Below, in pieces: positions 1 to 7,288 of a stretch of DNA of 17,357 nucleotides. A program made the translations under genes and the position numbers. Source of the DNA: Burkholderiales bacterium. GTDB lineage: Bacteria > Pseudomonadota > Gammaproteobacteria > Burkholderiales > Burkholderiaceae_E. How positions within the stretch are numbered: the stretch's first letter is position 1; every line of letters begins with the position of its first letter. Below the pieces are notes generated by a model. That model saw only the letters and a program-made list of their open reading frames with translations, was not told the origin of the DNA and did no database searches. The stretch covers positions 1-17,357 of the forward strand of contig JAIYAG010000060.1 of assembly GCA_027489195.1 (NCBI GenBank), in the 5' to 3' direction.

Positions 1-1
1 C

Positions 2-574
2 TCGATCACGCAGCAGCTCGAGAAGCGGATCATGTTCCGTCGCGCGATGAAGCGTGCGATGCAGAACGCGATGCGGCTCGGCGCGCAGGGCATCAAGATC
101 ATGAGCGCCGGTCGACTGAACGGCATCGAGATCGCCCGCACCGAGTGGTACCGCGAAGGCCGCGTGCCGCTCCACACGCTGCGCGCCGACATCGACTACG
201 GGTTCTCCGAGGCCGTGACGACGTACGGGATCATCGGCGTCAAGTGCTGGGTCTACAAGGGCGACACCCTGGGGCGCGGCGACGTCGCCGTCGCCGAGAA
301 GGATGCCGCCCCGCCGCCGGATCGCGAGGACCGTCGTCCCCGCCGTCCGGGCGGTGCCCCGGGCGGTCGTCCGGGTGCCGGTGACCGTCGCGGTCCCGGT
401 GGCCCCGGTGGTGCCGGTGGCCCCGGCCGCGGTCGCCCGGCTCCGGCCGACGCCGCTGCCGCGGCGCCGTCCTCCGACGCGCCCCGCTCGACCGTCAAGC
501 GCGTTCGCAAGGCACCCGCCGACGGTGCTGCCGCGCCCGCCGCTCCCGCGCCTGCCGAAGGCAAGGGCGAATAA
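2..574 (+). CDS. rpsC: 30S ribosomal protein S3, C-terminal part (5' truncated)
   Basis: S3 sits at the mRNA entry channel of the small subunit and, with S4 and S5, helps unwind incoming mRNA. The window opens inside the gene, with frame established from base 2, so the N-terminal KH domain is outside. The visible 190 residues begin with the conserved C-terminal domain: the basic FRRAMKRA helix, whose Arg-Arg and Lys match residues linked to helicase activity in E. coli S3, then ARTEWYREGRVPLHTLRA. The conserved fold ends near GDTLGRGD. About 96 further residues are Pro/Ala/Gly/Arg-rich and low complexity, much longer than the short basic tail of E. coli S3. The TAA stop overlaps the Shine-Dalgarno of rplP. 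Identity is certain; only the tail is unusual. Confidence 0.98.
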   Translation, partial: SITQQLEKRIMFRRAMKRAMQNAMRLGAQGIKIMSAGRLNGIEIARTEWYREGRVPLHTLRADIDYGFSEAVTTYGIIGVKCWVYKGDTLGRGDVAVAEKDAAPPPDREDRRPRRPGGAPGGRPGAGDRRGPGGPGGAGGPGRGRPAPADAAAAAPSSDAPRSTVKRVRKAPADGAAAPAAPAPAEGKGE

Positions 575-583
575 GGAACGACC

Positions 584-1000
584 ATGCTGCAACCCGCACG
601 TCGCAAGTACCGCAAGGAGCAGAAGGGCCGCAACAAGGGCATCGCGACCCGCGGCACTTCGGTCTCTTTCGGTGAGTTCGGCCTGAAGGCCACTGGCCGT
701 GGTCGCCTGACCGCGCGCCAGATCGAGGCGGCTCGCCGCGCGATGACTCGCCACATCAAGCGTGGTGGTCGGATCTGGATCCGGATCTTCCCGGACAAGC
801 CGATCTCCCAGAAACCTGCCGAGGTCCGCATGGGCAACGGCAAGGGCAACCCCGAGTACTACGTGGCCGAGATCCAGCCGGGCAAGGTGCTGTACGAGAT
901 GGACGGCGTCGAAGAGACGCTGGCTCGTGAAGCCTTCGCGCTGGCGGCAGCCAAGCTGCCGATCGCTACGGTGTTCGTGGCTCGCCACGTCGGCGCCTGA
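584..1000 (+). CDS. rplP: 50S ribosomal protein L16
   Basis: L16 binds 23S rRNA beside the peptidyl-transferase centre and the A-site tRNA and is needed late in 50S assembly. The 138-residue product has family length. It shows the MLQPARRKYRKEQKGR start, the LTARQIEAARRAMTR helix and the VRMGNGKGNPEYYV loop. Arg82 in that loop corresponds to the E. coli arginine hydroxylated by RoxA/YcfD, since this protein has one extra residue near position 23. The ATG is preceded by AAGGA at a 6-base spacing that overlaps the rpsC stop. It is followed closely by rpmC, as in the usual S10 operon order. Confidence 0.99.
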   Translation: MLQPARRKYRKEQKGRNKGIATRGTSVSFGEFGLKATGRGRLTARQIEAARRAMTRHIKRGGRIWIRIFPDKPISQKPAEVRMGNGKGNPEYYVAEIQPGKVLYEMDGVEETLAREAFALAAAKLPIATVFVARHVGA

Positions 1001-1016
1001 GCGCCAAGGACACGAC

Positions 1017-1211
1017 ATGAAAGCCAGTGAACTGAGGACGAAGGGCGCGGACGAGCTCCAGAAGGAGCTGTCCGAACTGATGAAGGCCCACTTCTCGCTG
1101 CGCATGCAGATCGCGACGCAACAGCAGAGCAACACCGCCCAGCTGCGCAAGACCCGTCGCGACATCGCCCGCGTGCGCACCGTGATGAACCAGAAGGCGA
1201 GCGCGAAATGA
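1017..1211 (+). CDS. rpmC: 50S ribosomal protein L29
   Basis: L29 is a small two-helix protein at the polypeptide exit tunnel next to L23, where trigger factor and SRP dock. I chose the ATG at 1017, which gives 64 residues beginning MKASELRTKGADELQKEL. It is preceded by AAGGA at 6 bases, while the longer open frame upstream overlaps rplP and is not coding. The middle of the protein contains the family pattern LRMQIATQQQSNTAQLRKTRRDIAR-like, ending in a conserved RDIARVRTVMNQK stretch. Its stop overlaps the rpsQ start in an ATGA, indicating translational coupling. Confidence 0.98.
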   Translation: MKASELRTKGADELQKELSELMKAHFSLRMQIATQQQSNTAQLRKTRRDIARVRTVMNQKASAK

Positions 1212-1480
1212 GCGACCAGAAACCCGCCGCCGGCGACCAGCGCGTGCTGACCGGGCGCGTGGTCAGCAACAAGATGACCAAGACGGTCACGGTGCTGATC
1301 GAGCGCAAGATCAAGCATCCGCTGTATGGCAAGTACATCACCCGCTCGACCAAGTACCACGCCCACACCGAGGACGCGCTCCTCGAAGGCGACCTGGTCG
1401 AGATCAAGGAATGCCGGCCGATCTCGAAGACCAAGACGTGGACGGTTGTCCGTCGCGTCGAGGCGAGCAAGCTGATCTGA
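1208..1480 (+). CDS. rpsQ: 30S ribosomal protein S17
   Basis: S17 is an OB-fold primary 16S rRNA-binding protein that acts early in 30S assembly. The 90-residue product carries the signature RVVSNKMTKTVTV near residues 18-30, followed by HPLYGKYITRSTKYHAH and the C-terminal ECRPISKTKTWTVV segment. The N-terminus is a little longer than in E. coli (MSDQKPAAGDQRVLTG). The start overlaps the rpmC stop by four bases. This is the last gene of the S10 block; the next gene, rplN, follows after a 219-base spacer that holds its own promoter. Confidence 0.98.
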   Translation: MSDQKPAAGDQRVLTGRVVSNKMTKTVTVLIERKIKHPLYGKYITRSTKYHAHTEDALLEGDLVEIKECRPISKTKTWTVVRRVEASKLI

Positions 1481-1512
1481 GCATCGGCTCGCAGGTTCCG
1501 CCAACGTCACTG

Positions 1513-1540
1513 TTGACGGGCCTGCGAAACGTGCTATAGT
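1513..1540 (+). promoter_or_regulatory. Predicted sigma70 promoter (extended -10) for the spc operon
   Basis: A -35 box TTGACG lies at 1513-1518 and a -10 box TATAGT at 1535-1540, separated by 16 bases. The -10 is immediately preceded by TGC, giving an extended -10 (TGCTATAGT). Transcription would start near 1546-1548. This is the best sigma70-like promoter seen in the window. It sits in the only large spacer between rpsQ and rplN, where the spc operon starts. The call rests on sequence only. Confidence 0.8.
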
Positions 1541-1546
1541 CGAAGA

Positions 1547-1699
1547 CCTAGTTTTTCAGGCCAAGCTCGCACCCACGGTGCGGGCGCAGTGGCAGGGAAG
1601 ACGAATCCACCCCGTTCCACGGGACCAAGACTGACCGCAGCGGATCCGCGCCGCCCCTGGCGACGCGGGGACGACTTCGGATCAAGTTGGGAGAGCGCA
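1547..1699 (+). promoter_or_regulatory. Structured 5' leader upstream of rplN
   Basis: About 150 bases separate the predicted start point from the rplN ATG, without a convincing ORF. Two hairpins are visible. One at 1565-1585 has nine pairs including one G-U (GCTCGCACC with GGTGCGGGC, loop CAC). One at 1611-1623 has arms CCCGT and ACGGG. Further GC-rich inverted sequence lies around 1640-1675. The Shine-Dalgarno GGGAG at 1689-1693 stands 6 bases before rplN. A role in autogenous control by a ribosomal protein is possible but unproven. Confidence 0.5.
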
Positions 1700-2068
1700 A
1701 TGATTCAGATGCAGTCGACGCTGGACGTCGCCGACAACACCGGCGCGCGTTCGGTCATGTGTATCAAGGTGCTGGGCGGCTCCAAGCGCCGCTACGCCGG
1801 CATCGGCGACATCATCAAGGTCTCCGTCAAGGAGGCGCAGCCGCGTGGCCGCGTCAAGAAGGGCGAGATCTACAACGCCGTGGTGGTCCGCACCGCCAAG
1901 GGCGTTCGCCGCCAGGACGGTTCGCTCGTCAAGTTCGACGCGAACGCCGCGGTCCTGCTCAACGCCAAGCTCGAGCCGATCGGCACGCGCATCTTCGGGC
2001 CGGTGACGCGCGAGCTGCGCACCGAGCGCTTCATGAAGATCGTGTCGCTCGCGCCGGAAGTGCTGTAA
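1700..2068 (+). CDS. rplN: 50S ribosomal protein L14
   Basis: L14 is a beta-barrel 23S rRNA-binding protein that forms an intersubunit bridge to 16S rRNA and is the docking site of the silencing factor RsfS. The ATG at 1700 gives exactly 122 residues, the family length, starting MIQMQSTLDVADNTGAR. The signature GRVKKGEIYNAVVVRT and the C-terminal MKIVSLAPEVL are present. An in-frame GTG at 1589 would add 37 residues unlike any L14, so it is rejected as leader. It is the first gene of the spc operon, behind its own predicted promoter. Confidence 0.99.
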   Translation: MIQMQSTLDVADNTGARSVMCIKVLGGSKRRYAGIGDIIKVSVKEAQPRGRVKKGEIYNAVVVRTAKGVRRQDGSLVKFDANAAVLLNAKLEPIGTRIFGPVTRELRTERFMKIVSLAPEVL

Positions 2069-2078
2069 GGAGCCCGAC

Positions 2079-2396
2079 ATGCAGAAACTCCGCAAGGGCG
2101 ACGAGGTGATCGTCATCGCCGGTCGCGACAAGGGCAAGCGCGGCACCATCGCCGCGCGCGTCGATGACGCCCATGTGATGGTCGACGGCATCAACGTCGT
2201 CAAGAAGCACGCTCGTCCGAACCCGATGAAGGGCATCACCGGCGGCATCGTCGAGAAGACCATGCCCATCGACCAGTCGAACGTGATGCTGTTCAACCCG
2301 GCGACCGGCAAGGGCGACCGCGTGGGCTTCAAGGTGCTGGATGACGGCACCAAGGTCCGCGTGTACCGCTCGAGCGGCGAGCAGGTCAAGGCCTGA
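2079..2396 (+). CDS. rplX: 50S ribosomal protein L24
   Basis: L24 initiates 50S assembly by binding the 5' domain of 23S rRNA and lies near the exit tunnel. The 105-residue product starts MQKLRKGDEVIVIAGRDKGK, a classical KOW motif (about residues 5-30). The conserved segments GINVVKKHARPNP and GGIVEKTMPIDQSNVML follow. AAGGAG from the end of rplN lies just upstream. The spacing of 13 bases to rplE places it in the usual rplN-rplX-rplE order. Confidence 0.99.
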   Translation: MQKLRKGDEVIVIAGRDKGKRGTIAARVDDAHVMVDGINVVKKHARPNPMKGITGGIVEKTMPIDQSNVMLFNPATGKGDRVGFKVLDDGTKVRVYRSSGEQVKA

Positions 2397-2409
2397 GGAC
2401 ATACGCGAC

Positions 2410-2949
2410 ATGGCACGTCTGCAGCACACCTTCCGCGACTCGATCGCACCCGCGCTGATGAAGCAGTTCGGGTACACGTCGATCATGCAGGTCCCGCGCA
2501 TCACCAAGATCACGCTCAACATGGGCGTGGGCGAGGCGGTCGCGGACAAGAAGCTCCTCGAGCTCGCCATGGGCGACCTCGTGAAGATCGCCGGCCAGAA
2601 GCCGGTGACCACCAAGGCTCGGAAGGCCATCGCGGGGTTCAAGATCCGCGCGGGCTACCCGATCGGCGGGATGGTCACGCTTCGTGGCAACCGGATGTAC
2701 GAGTTCCTGGACCGCCTGGTCACCGTCGCGCTGCCGCGCGTGCGTGACTTCCGCGGCATCTCGGGTCGTGCCTTCGACGGCCGCGGCAACTACAACCTCG
2801 GGGTGAAAGAGCAGATCATTTTCCCCGAGATCGAGTACGACAAGGTCGACAAGGTGCGGGGGCTGAACATCAGCATCACCACCACGGCCAAGTCCGACGA
2901 CGAGGCGAAGGCGCTGCTGACCGCCTTCCGCTTCCCGTTCCGTAACTGA
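2410..2949 (+). CDS. rplE: 50S ribosomal protein L5
   Basis: L5 joins 5S rRNA, with L18 and L25, to the central protuberance and touches P-site tRNA. The ATG at 2410 gives 179 residues, the family length, starting MARLQHTFRDSIAPALMKQF. The frame is open further upstream, but that part overlaps rplX. Signatures include PRITKITLNMGVGEA (about residues 30-45), the P-site loop region around GGMVTLRGNRMYEFLDRL and the C-terminal NISITTTAKSDDEA. In E. coli the region around this start is the S8 repressor site; I cannot confirm that fold here. Confidence 0.99.
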   Translation: MARLQHTFRDSIAPALMKQFGYTSIMQVPRITKITLNMGVGEAVADKKLLELAMGDLVKIAGQKPVTTKARKAIAGFKIRAGYPIGGMVTLRGNRMYEFLDRLVTVALPRVRDFRGISGRAFDGRGNYNLGVKEQIIFPEIEYDKVDKVRGLNISITTTAKSDDEAKALLTAFRFPFRN

Positions 2950-2960
2950 GGGTTCGACAC

Positions 2961-3266
2961 GTGGCCAAGACCTCCCTGATCGAGCGCCAGAAGAAGCGCG
3001 AAGCGCTTGTGAAGAAGTACGCCCCCAAGCGTGCCGAACTCACTGCAGTCATCGCCGACCAGTCCCGCTCGGAAGAGGAGCGCTACCAGGCGCGCCTCAA
3101 GCTGCAGCAACTGCCGCGCAATGCCAATCCCACCCGTCTTCGCAATCGTTGCGAACTGACCGGTCGGCCCCGCGGGACGTACCGCAAGTTCGGTCTCGGG
3201 CGCAACAAGCTGCGCGAGATCGCCATGCGCGGCGAAGTGCCGGGCATGACCAAGGCGAGCTGGTAA
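2961..3266 (+). CDS. rpsN: 30S ribosomal protein S14 (zinc-independent, long form)
   Basis: S14 binds 16S rRNA in the 30S head next to S3, S10 and S19. The start is GTG at 2961 (GTGGCCAAG), giving 101 residues, the length of the long form, beginning MAKTSLIERQKKREALVKKY. The protein has a single cysteine (NRCELTGRPRGTYRKFGLGR), so the CxxC zinc ribbon of the short form is absent. The C-terminal PGMTKASW is standard. It lies 11 bases after rplE, within the spc operon. Confidence 0.98.
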   Translation: MAKTSLIERQKKREALVKKYAPKRAELTAVIADQSRSEEERYQARLKLQQLPRNANPTRLRNRCELTGRPRGTYRKFGLGRNKLREIAMRGEVPGMTKASW

Positions 3267-3279
3267 GGAGCGAAACAGA

Positions 3280-3675
3280 ATGAGCATGAGCGACCCGATC
3301 GCCGACATGTTCACGCGCATCCGCAACGCGCAGCGCGTCGACAAAGAAACGGTGGCGATGCCGTCGTCGAAACTCAAAGTGGCCATTGCCGCTGTCCTGA
3401 AGGACGAGGGTTACATCGACGGCTTCGAAGTGAAGACGGACTCGGGCAAGCCCGAGCTCCAGGTGCAACTGAAGTACTACGCCGGACGTCCCGTGATCGA
3501 GCGGCTCGAGCGCGTTTCGCGCCCGGGTCTGCGGGTCTACAAGGGCCGGAACGACCTGCCGAAAGTCCTGAACGGGCTGGGTGTGGCGATCGTCACCACG
3601 CCGCAGGGCGTGATGACCGACCGCCGGGCCCGCCAGGTCGGCATCGGTGGCGAAGTCATCGGCTACGTGGCGTAA
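3280..3675 (+). CDS. rpsH: 30S ribosomal protein S8
   Basis: S8 is a primary 16S rRNA-binding protein of the central domain and, in E. coli, the translational repressor of the spc operon. The 131-residue product starts MSMSDPIADMFTRIRNAQ. A second ATG two codons later (3286) is possible, but the first fits AAGGAG upstream at normal spacing and the usual betaproteobacterial N-terminus. The C-terminal signature GLGVAIVTTPQGVMTDRRAR, with the RNA-binding ST/TT-P region, and the final GEVIGYVA are intact. Confidence 0.98.
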   Translation: MSMSDPIADMFTRIRNAQRVDKETVAMPSSKLKVAIAAVLKDEGYIDGFEVKTDSGKPELQVQLKYYAGRPVIERLERVSRPGLRVYKGRNDLPKVLNGLGVAIVTTPQGVMTDRRARQVGIGGEVIGYVA

Positions 3676-3685
3676 GGAGCCTTAC

Positions 3686-4219
3686 ATGTCACGAGTCGCA
3701 CGCATTCCGGTGCAGGTGCCCGCGGGCATCGACGTCCAGATCGCCAACGGGGCGATCACCGTCAAGGGGCCGCTGGCCACCCTGACGCAGGCCATCAACC
3801 CGCTGGTGGCGATCACCCGCCAGGGCGACGAACTGCTGTTCGCCGCCCTCGGTGAGTCGCGCGAGGCGGCGGCGATGTCCGGGACGTTCCGCGCGCTGGT
3901 GTTCAACATGGTCACCGGCGTGAGCAAGGGCTTCGAGCGCAAGCTGACCCTGGTCGGCGTCGGCTACCGCGCTCAGGCGCAGGGCGCCGCGCTGAACCTG
4001 TCGCTCGGCTTCTCGCACCCCATCGTCCACCAGATGCCCGAGGGCGTCACGGTGACCACGCCGACCCAGACCGAGATCCTGATCAAGGGGGCCGACAAGC
4101 AGCGCGTCGGCCAGGTCGCGGCCGAAGTCCGTGCGTACAAGTCGCCCGAGCCCTACAAGGGCAAGGGCGTGCGGTACGCCGACGAGGTCGTGATCATCAA
4201 GGAAACGAAGAAGAAGTAA
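3686..4219 (+). CDS. rplF: 50S ribosomal protein L6
   Basis: L6 has two similar domains and sits at the base of the L7/L12 stalk near the sarcin-ricin loop, where it helps factor binding. The ATG at 3686 gives 177 residues (MSRVARIPVQVPAGIDVQ), the family length. It is preceded by AAGGAG with 7-base spacing. The open frame upstream overlaps rpsH and is discarded. The C-terminal signature PEPYKGKGVRYADEVVIIKE and the lysine-rich end are present. Confidence 0.99.
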   Translation: MSRVARIPVQVPAGIDVQIANGAITVKGPLATLTQAINPLVAITRQGDELLFAALGESREAAAMSGTFRALVFNMVTGVSKGFERKLTLVGVGYRAQAQGAALNLSLGFSHPIVHQMPEGVTVTTPTQTEILIKGADKQRVGQVAAEVRAYKSPEPYKGKGVRYADEVVIIKETKKK

Positions 4220-4237
4220 CCGGGCGACAGGACGAAC

Positions 4238-4603
4238 ATGGACAAGAAGCAATCCCGTCTGCGCCGGTCACTGCAGACCCGGCACAAGATCGCGGAACTG
4301 CGCGTCGACCGACTCACGGTCTACCGCAGCAACCTGCACATCTACGCGAACATCGTCGCGGCAACCGGCGACAAGGTGCTCGTCTCGGCATCGACCGCCG
4401 AAGTCGAGGTGCGCACCCAGCTGGCCGGACAGAGCGGCAAGGGCGGCAACACCGCCGCTGCGGCCCTGGTCGGCAAGCGGCTCGCCGAGAAGGCACTCGC
4501 GAAGGGCATCCAGTCGGTGGCGTTCGATCGCGCCGGCTACCGCTACCACGGCCGCGTGAAGACGCTGGCCGAGGCGGCCCGCGAAGCCGGTCTGAAGTTC
4601 TGA
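4238..4603 (+). CDS. rplR: 50S ribosomal protein L18
   Basis: L18 binds 5S rRNA and brings it into the central protuberance with L5. The 121-residue product has a basic N-terminus (MDKKQSRLRRSLQTRHKI) that contacts 5S rRNA, then LTVYRSNLHIYANIV and a C-terminal FDRAGYRYHGRVKTLAEAAREAGL signature. It lies 18 bases after rplF and 25 bases before rpsE, in standard spc order. Confidence 0.99.
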   Translation: MDKKQSRLRRSLQTRHKIAELRVDRLTVYRSNLHIYANIVAATGDKVLVSASTAEVEVRTQLAGQSGKGGNTAAAALVGKRLAEKALAKGIQSVAFDRAGYRYHGRVKTLAEAAREAGLKF

Positions 4604-4628
4604 CGCGGCGCAGAAAGGAGCAACCCTG

Positions 4629-5147
4629 ATGGCAAAGATCCAGGCACGCGTCGGCGCCGAACAGCGCGACGACGGTCTCAAAGAGAAGATGATCGCGGTC
4701 AATCGTGTGACCAAGGTCGTCAAGGGCGGTCGGATTCTCGGCTTCGCGGCGCTGACGGTGGTCGGCGACGGCGACGGACGCATCGGCATGGGCAAGGGCA
4801 AGTCCCGTGAAGTGCCGGTCGCCGTGCAGAAGGCGATGGACGAGGCCCGCCGCAAGATGGTCAAGGTCTCGCTCCGCAGCGGCACCCTGCAGCATGCGGT
4901 CGAGGGCCAGCACGGTGCGGCGCGCGTCTACATCGCGCCCGCACCCGCCGGTACCGGCATCATCGCCGGCGGCCCGATGCGCGCCATCTTCGACGTGATG
5001 GGCGTCACCGACGTCGTCGCGAAGAACCACGGCTCGACCAATCCGTACAACATGGTTCGCGCCACGCTGAATGCCTTCTCCCGGATGAGCACCCCGGCCG
5101 AGATCGCGGCGAAGCGCGGCAAGACCGTCGAGGAGCTCTTCGGCTGA
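4629..5147 (+). CDS. rpsE: 30S ribosomal protein S5
   Basis: S5 lies at the S4-S5 interface, affecting decoding accuracy, and at the mRNA entry with S3. The 172-residue product shows the double-stranded-RNA-binding-like N-terminal domain (LKEKMIAVNRVTKVVKGGR and GDGDGRIGMGKGKSREVP) and the C-terminal GGPMRAIFDVMGVTDVVAK signature, ending TVEELFG. A strong AAAGGAG (4614-4620) stands 8 bases before the ATG. Confidence 0.99.
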   Translation: MAKIQARVGAEQRDDGLKEKMIAVNRVTKVVKGGRILGFAALTVVGDGDGRIGMGKGKSREVPVAVQKAMDEARRKMVKVSLRSGTLQHAVEGQHGAARVYIAPAPAGTGIIAGGPMRAIFDVMGVTDVVAKNHGSTNPYNMVRATLNAFSRMSTPAEIAAKRGKTVEELFG

Positions 5148-5164
5148 GGCCGGGGACGAGCACC

Positions 5165-5350
5165 ATGAGCGACAAGAAGACCCTGAAGGTCACCCTGGTC
5201 CGCAGCCCGATCGGTACGCGCGGTTCGCACCGCGACACCGTGCTCGGGCTCGGCCTGAAGAAGATCAACCAGACGCGCGAGCTCGAGGACACTCCGGCGG
5301 TGCGCGGCATGATCACCAAGGTCTCGTACCTGGTGAAGGTCGAAGGCTGA
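5165..5350 (+). CDS. rpmD: 50S ribosomal protein L30
   Basis: L30 is a small 23S rRNA-binding protein that is present in many but not all bacteria. The 61-residue product has the ferredoxin-like core pattern KVTLVRSPIGTRGSHRDTV followed by LGLKKINQTRELEDTPAVRG and the final YLVKVEG. It is within the usual length (about 58-62). It lies 17 bases after rpsE and 5 bases before rplO, so translation of the three is probably coupled. Confidence 0.98.
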   Translation: MSDKKTLKVTLVRSPIGTRGSHRDTVLGLGLKKINQTRELEDTPAVRGMITKVSYLVKVEG

Positions 5351-5355
5351 ACACC

Positions 5356-5787
5356 ATGCGACTGAACGAACTCAGCCCCGCCGAGGGCTCCAAGCACCCG
5401 CGCAAGCGCGTCGGGCGTGGCATCGGCTCGGGCCTGGGCAAGACCGCGGGCCGTGGCCACAAGGGCCAGAAGTCCCGTTCGGGCGGCTTCCACAAGGTCG
5501 GCTTCGAAGGCGGCCAGATGCCGCTGCAGCGTCGCCTGCCCAAGCGCGGCTTCAAGTCGCTCGCGGCCGGCACGGTCGGCGAGGTGCGTCTGTCGGACCT
5601 GCAGAAGATGGAAGGCGACGAGATCGACCTGCTGTCGCTGAAGGCGGCGGGCGTCGTCGGGCAGCTCACGCTGACCGCGAAGGTCATCCTCTCCGGCACC
5701 ATCGAGCGCAAGGTCAGTCTCAAGGGCATCGGCGCGACGAAGGGCGCGAAGGCGGCGATCGAGGCGGCCGGCGGTTCGGTCGCCTGA
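5356..5787 (+). CDS. rplO: 50S ribosomal protein L15
   Basis: L15 threads a long basic N-terminal extension into 23S rRNA and is a late assembly protein. The 143-residue product begins MRLNELSPAEGSKHPRKRVG and continues with the Gly/Lys/Arg-rich GRGHKGQKSRSG stretch (about residues 34-45) and GGQMPLQRRLPKRGF. The globular C-terminus ends IEAAGGSVA, with the usual GAKAAIEAAGG signature. Length and order, immediately before secY, are typical. Confidence 0.99.
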   Translation: MRLNELSPAEGSKHPRKRVGRGIGSGLGKTAGRGHKGQKSRSGGFHKVGFEGGQMPLQRRLPKRGFKSLAAGTVGEVRLSDLQKMEGDEIDLLSLKAAGVVGQLTLTAKVILSGTIERKVSLKGIGATKGAKAAIEAAGGSVA

Positions 5788-5824
5788 GGCCGTCGGACCA
5801 TCGCAGCACTGAAGGCAGGTTGAC

Positions 5825-7168
5825 TTGGCGAAGACTCCCACAGCACTGATCAAGCAGGGCGGCAAGTACGGCGACCTCAAGCGCCGACTCGGCTTCCTGC
5901 TGCTCGCGCTGGTCGTGTACCGGGTCGGGGCTCACGTCCCGGTGCCGGGCATCGACCCGGAGCAGCTCGCCCAGCTGTTCAAGCAGCAGTCGGGCGGGGT
6001 GCTGGGGCTGTTCAACCTGTTCTCGGGCGGCGCGCTGTCGCGCTTCACGGTCTTCGCGCTGGGGATCATGCCGTACATCTCGGCATCGATCATCATGCAG
6101 CTGCTGACCGTCGTGGTGCCGCAGCTCGAGGCGATCAAGAAGGAAGGCGAGGCCGGCCGGCGCAAGATCACCCAGTACACGCGGTGGTTCACGCTCGCAC
6201 TGGCGTCGTTCCAGGCGTTCGGCATCTCCGTGGCGCTCGAGGCGCAGCCGGGTCTGGTGCTCGACCCGGGCCTGATGTTCCGCTTCACCGCCGCGGTGTC
6301 GCTGGTCACCGGCACGATGTTCCTGATGTGGCTCGGCGAGCAGATCACCGAGCGCGGTCTGGGCAACGGCATCTCGATCATCATCTTCGCGGGCATCGCG
6401 GCCGGTCTGCCGAGCGCGATCGGCGGGATGTTCGAGCTGGTGCGCAACGGCTCGATGAGCCCGTTCGTCGCGCTGATCATCGTCGCCGCGGTCATCCTGG
6501 TCACCGCGTTCGTGGTGTTCGTCGAGCGCGGCCAACGCCGCATCACGATCAACTACGCGAAGCGCCAGGTCGGCAACCGGGTGTACGGCGGCCAGTCGTC
6601 CTACCTGCCGCTGAAGCTGAACATGTCGGGCGTGATCCCGCCGATCTTCGCGTCGTCGATCATCCTGTTCCCGGCGACCGCCGCGCAGTGGTTCACTGCG
6701 GGCGACTCCGAGAACCCGGTGGTCCGCTTCATCAAGGACCTGGCGGCGACGCTGTCGCCCGGCCAGCCGGTGTACACCGCGCTGTACGCGGTCGCGATCA
6801 TCTTCTTCTGCTTCTTCTACACGGCGCTGGTCTTCAACAGCCGCGAGACCGCCGACAACCTGAAGAAGAGCGGCGCGTTCGTCCCGGGCATCCGCCCCGG
6901 CGAGCAGACCGCGAAGTACGTCGACAAGATCCTGATGCGCCTCACCCTCGCCGGTGCGGTGTACATCACCCTGGTGTGTCTGGTGCCCGAGTTCCTGGTG
7001 CTGCGATGGAACGTGCCGTTCTACTTCGGCGGGACCTCGCTGCTGATCATCGTCGTGGTGACGATGGACTTCATGGCCCAGGTGCAGGCTTACCTGATGT
7101 CCCATCAGTACGAGAGTCTGTTGAAGAAGACGAACTTCAAGGGCATGGGCACGCCGCCGATGCGGTGA
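5825..7168 (+). CDS. secY: Protein translocase subunit SecY
   Basis: SecY is the channel of the SecYEG translocon in the inner membrane. The start is TTG at 5825, giving 447 residues (MAKTPTALIKQGGKYGDLKRR). No in-frame ATG occurs until after the first membrane segment, and a GGCAGG lies 5 bases upstream. Ten hydrophobic segments are visible. The plug/TM2 region is around residues 58-95 (GLFNLFSGGALSRFTVFALG), NGISIIIFAGI is at 181-191, and the cytoplasmic C5 loop signature PGIRPGEQT is at 354-362. The rare start may limit expression relative to the ribosomal genes. Confidence 0.98.
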   Translation: MAKTPTALIKQGGKYGDLKRRLGFLLLALVVYRVGAHVPVPGIDPEQLAQLFKQQSGGVLGLFNLFSGGALSRFTVFALGIMPYISASIIMQLLTVVVPQLEAIKKEGEAGRRKITQYTRWFTLALASFQAFGISVALEAQPGLVLDPGLMFRFTAAVSLVTGTMFLMWLGEQITERGLGNGISIIIFAGIAAGLPSAIGGMFELVRNGSMSPFVALIIVAAVILVTAFVVFVERGQRRITINYAKRQVGNRVYGGQSSYLPLKLNMSGVIPPIFASSIILFPATAAQWFTAGDSENPVVRFIKDLAATLSPGQPVYTALYAVAIIFFCFFYTALVFNSRETADNLKKSGAFVPGIRPGEQTAKYVDKILMRLTLAGAVYITLVCLVPEFLVLRWNVPFYFGGTSLLIIVVVTMDFMAQVQAYLMSHQYESLLKKTNFKGMGTPPMR

Positions 7169-7188
7169 CCCGGGACATCTGAAGTCGA

Positions 7189-7278
7189 AGGCCCGGACGG
7201 CGTTCCGGGCGAAGCAAGGACCCAAAACTGCGGGTCGGGCCGCAACGAATCGATGAGGACGGCGCGCACGGCGCGCAC
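7189..7278 (+). promoter_or_regulatory. Structured spacer between secY and rpmJ
   Basis: This spacer contains a perfect 7-bp hairpin (arms GCCCGGA at 7191-7197 and TCCGGGC at 7204-7210, loop CGGCGT), a 5-bp hairpin (GACCC 7219-7223, GGGTC 7232-7236) and two direct copies of GGCGCGCAC at 7261-7278. The hairpins are not followed by T runs, so a terminator is unlikely. In E. coli a structured site before rpsM binds S4 to control the alpha operon; a similar role here is inference only. No coding remnant of infA is visible. Confidence 0.4.
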
Positions 7279-7288
7279 GGAGAATGAG

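Noticed and set aside
1589..1699. N-terminal extension of L14 from an upstream GTG
   Set aside because: The extra 37 residues match no L14, and the 122-residue form starts at an ATG with a good ribosome site.
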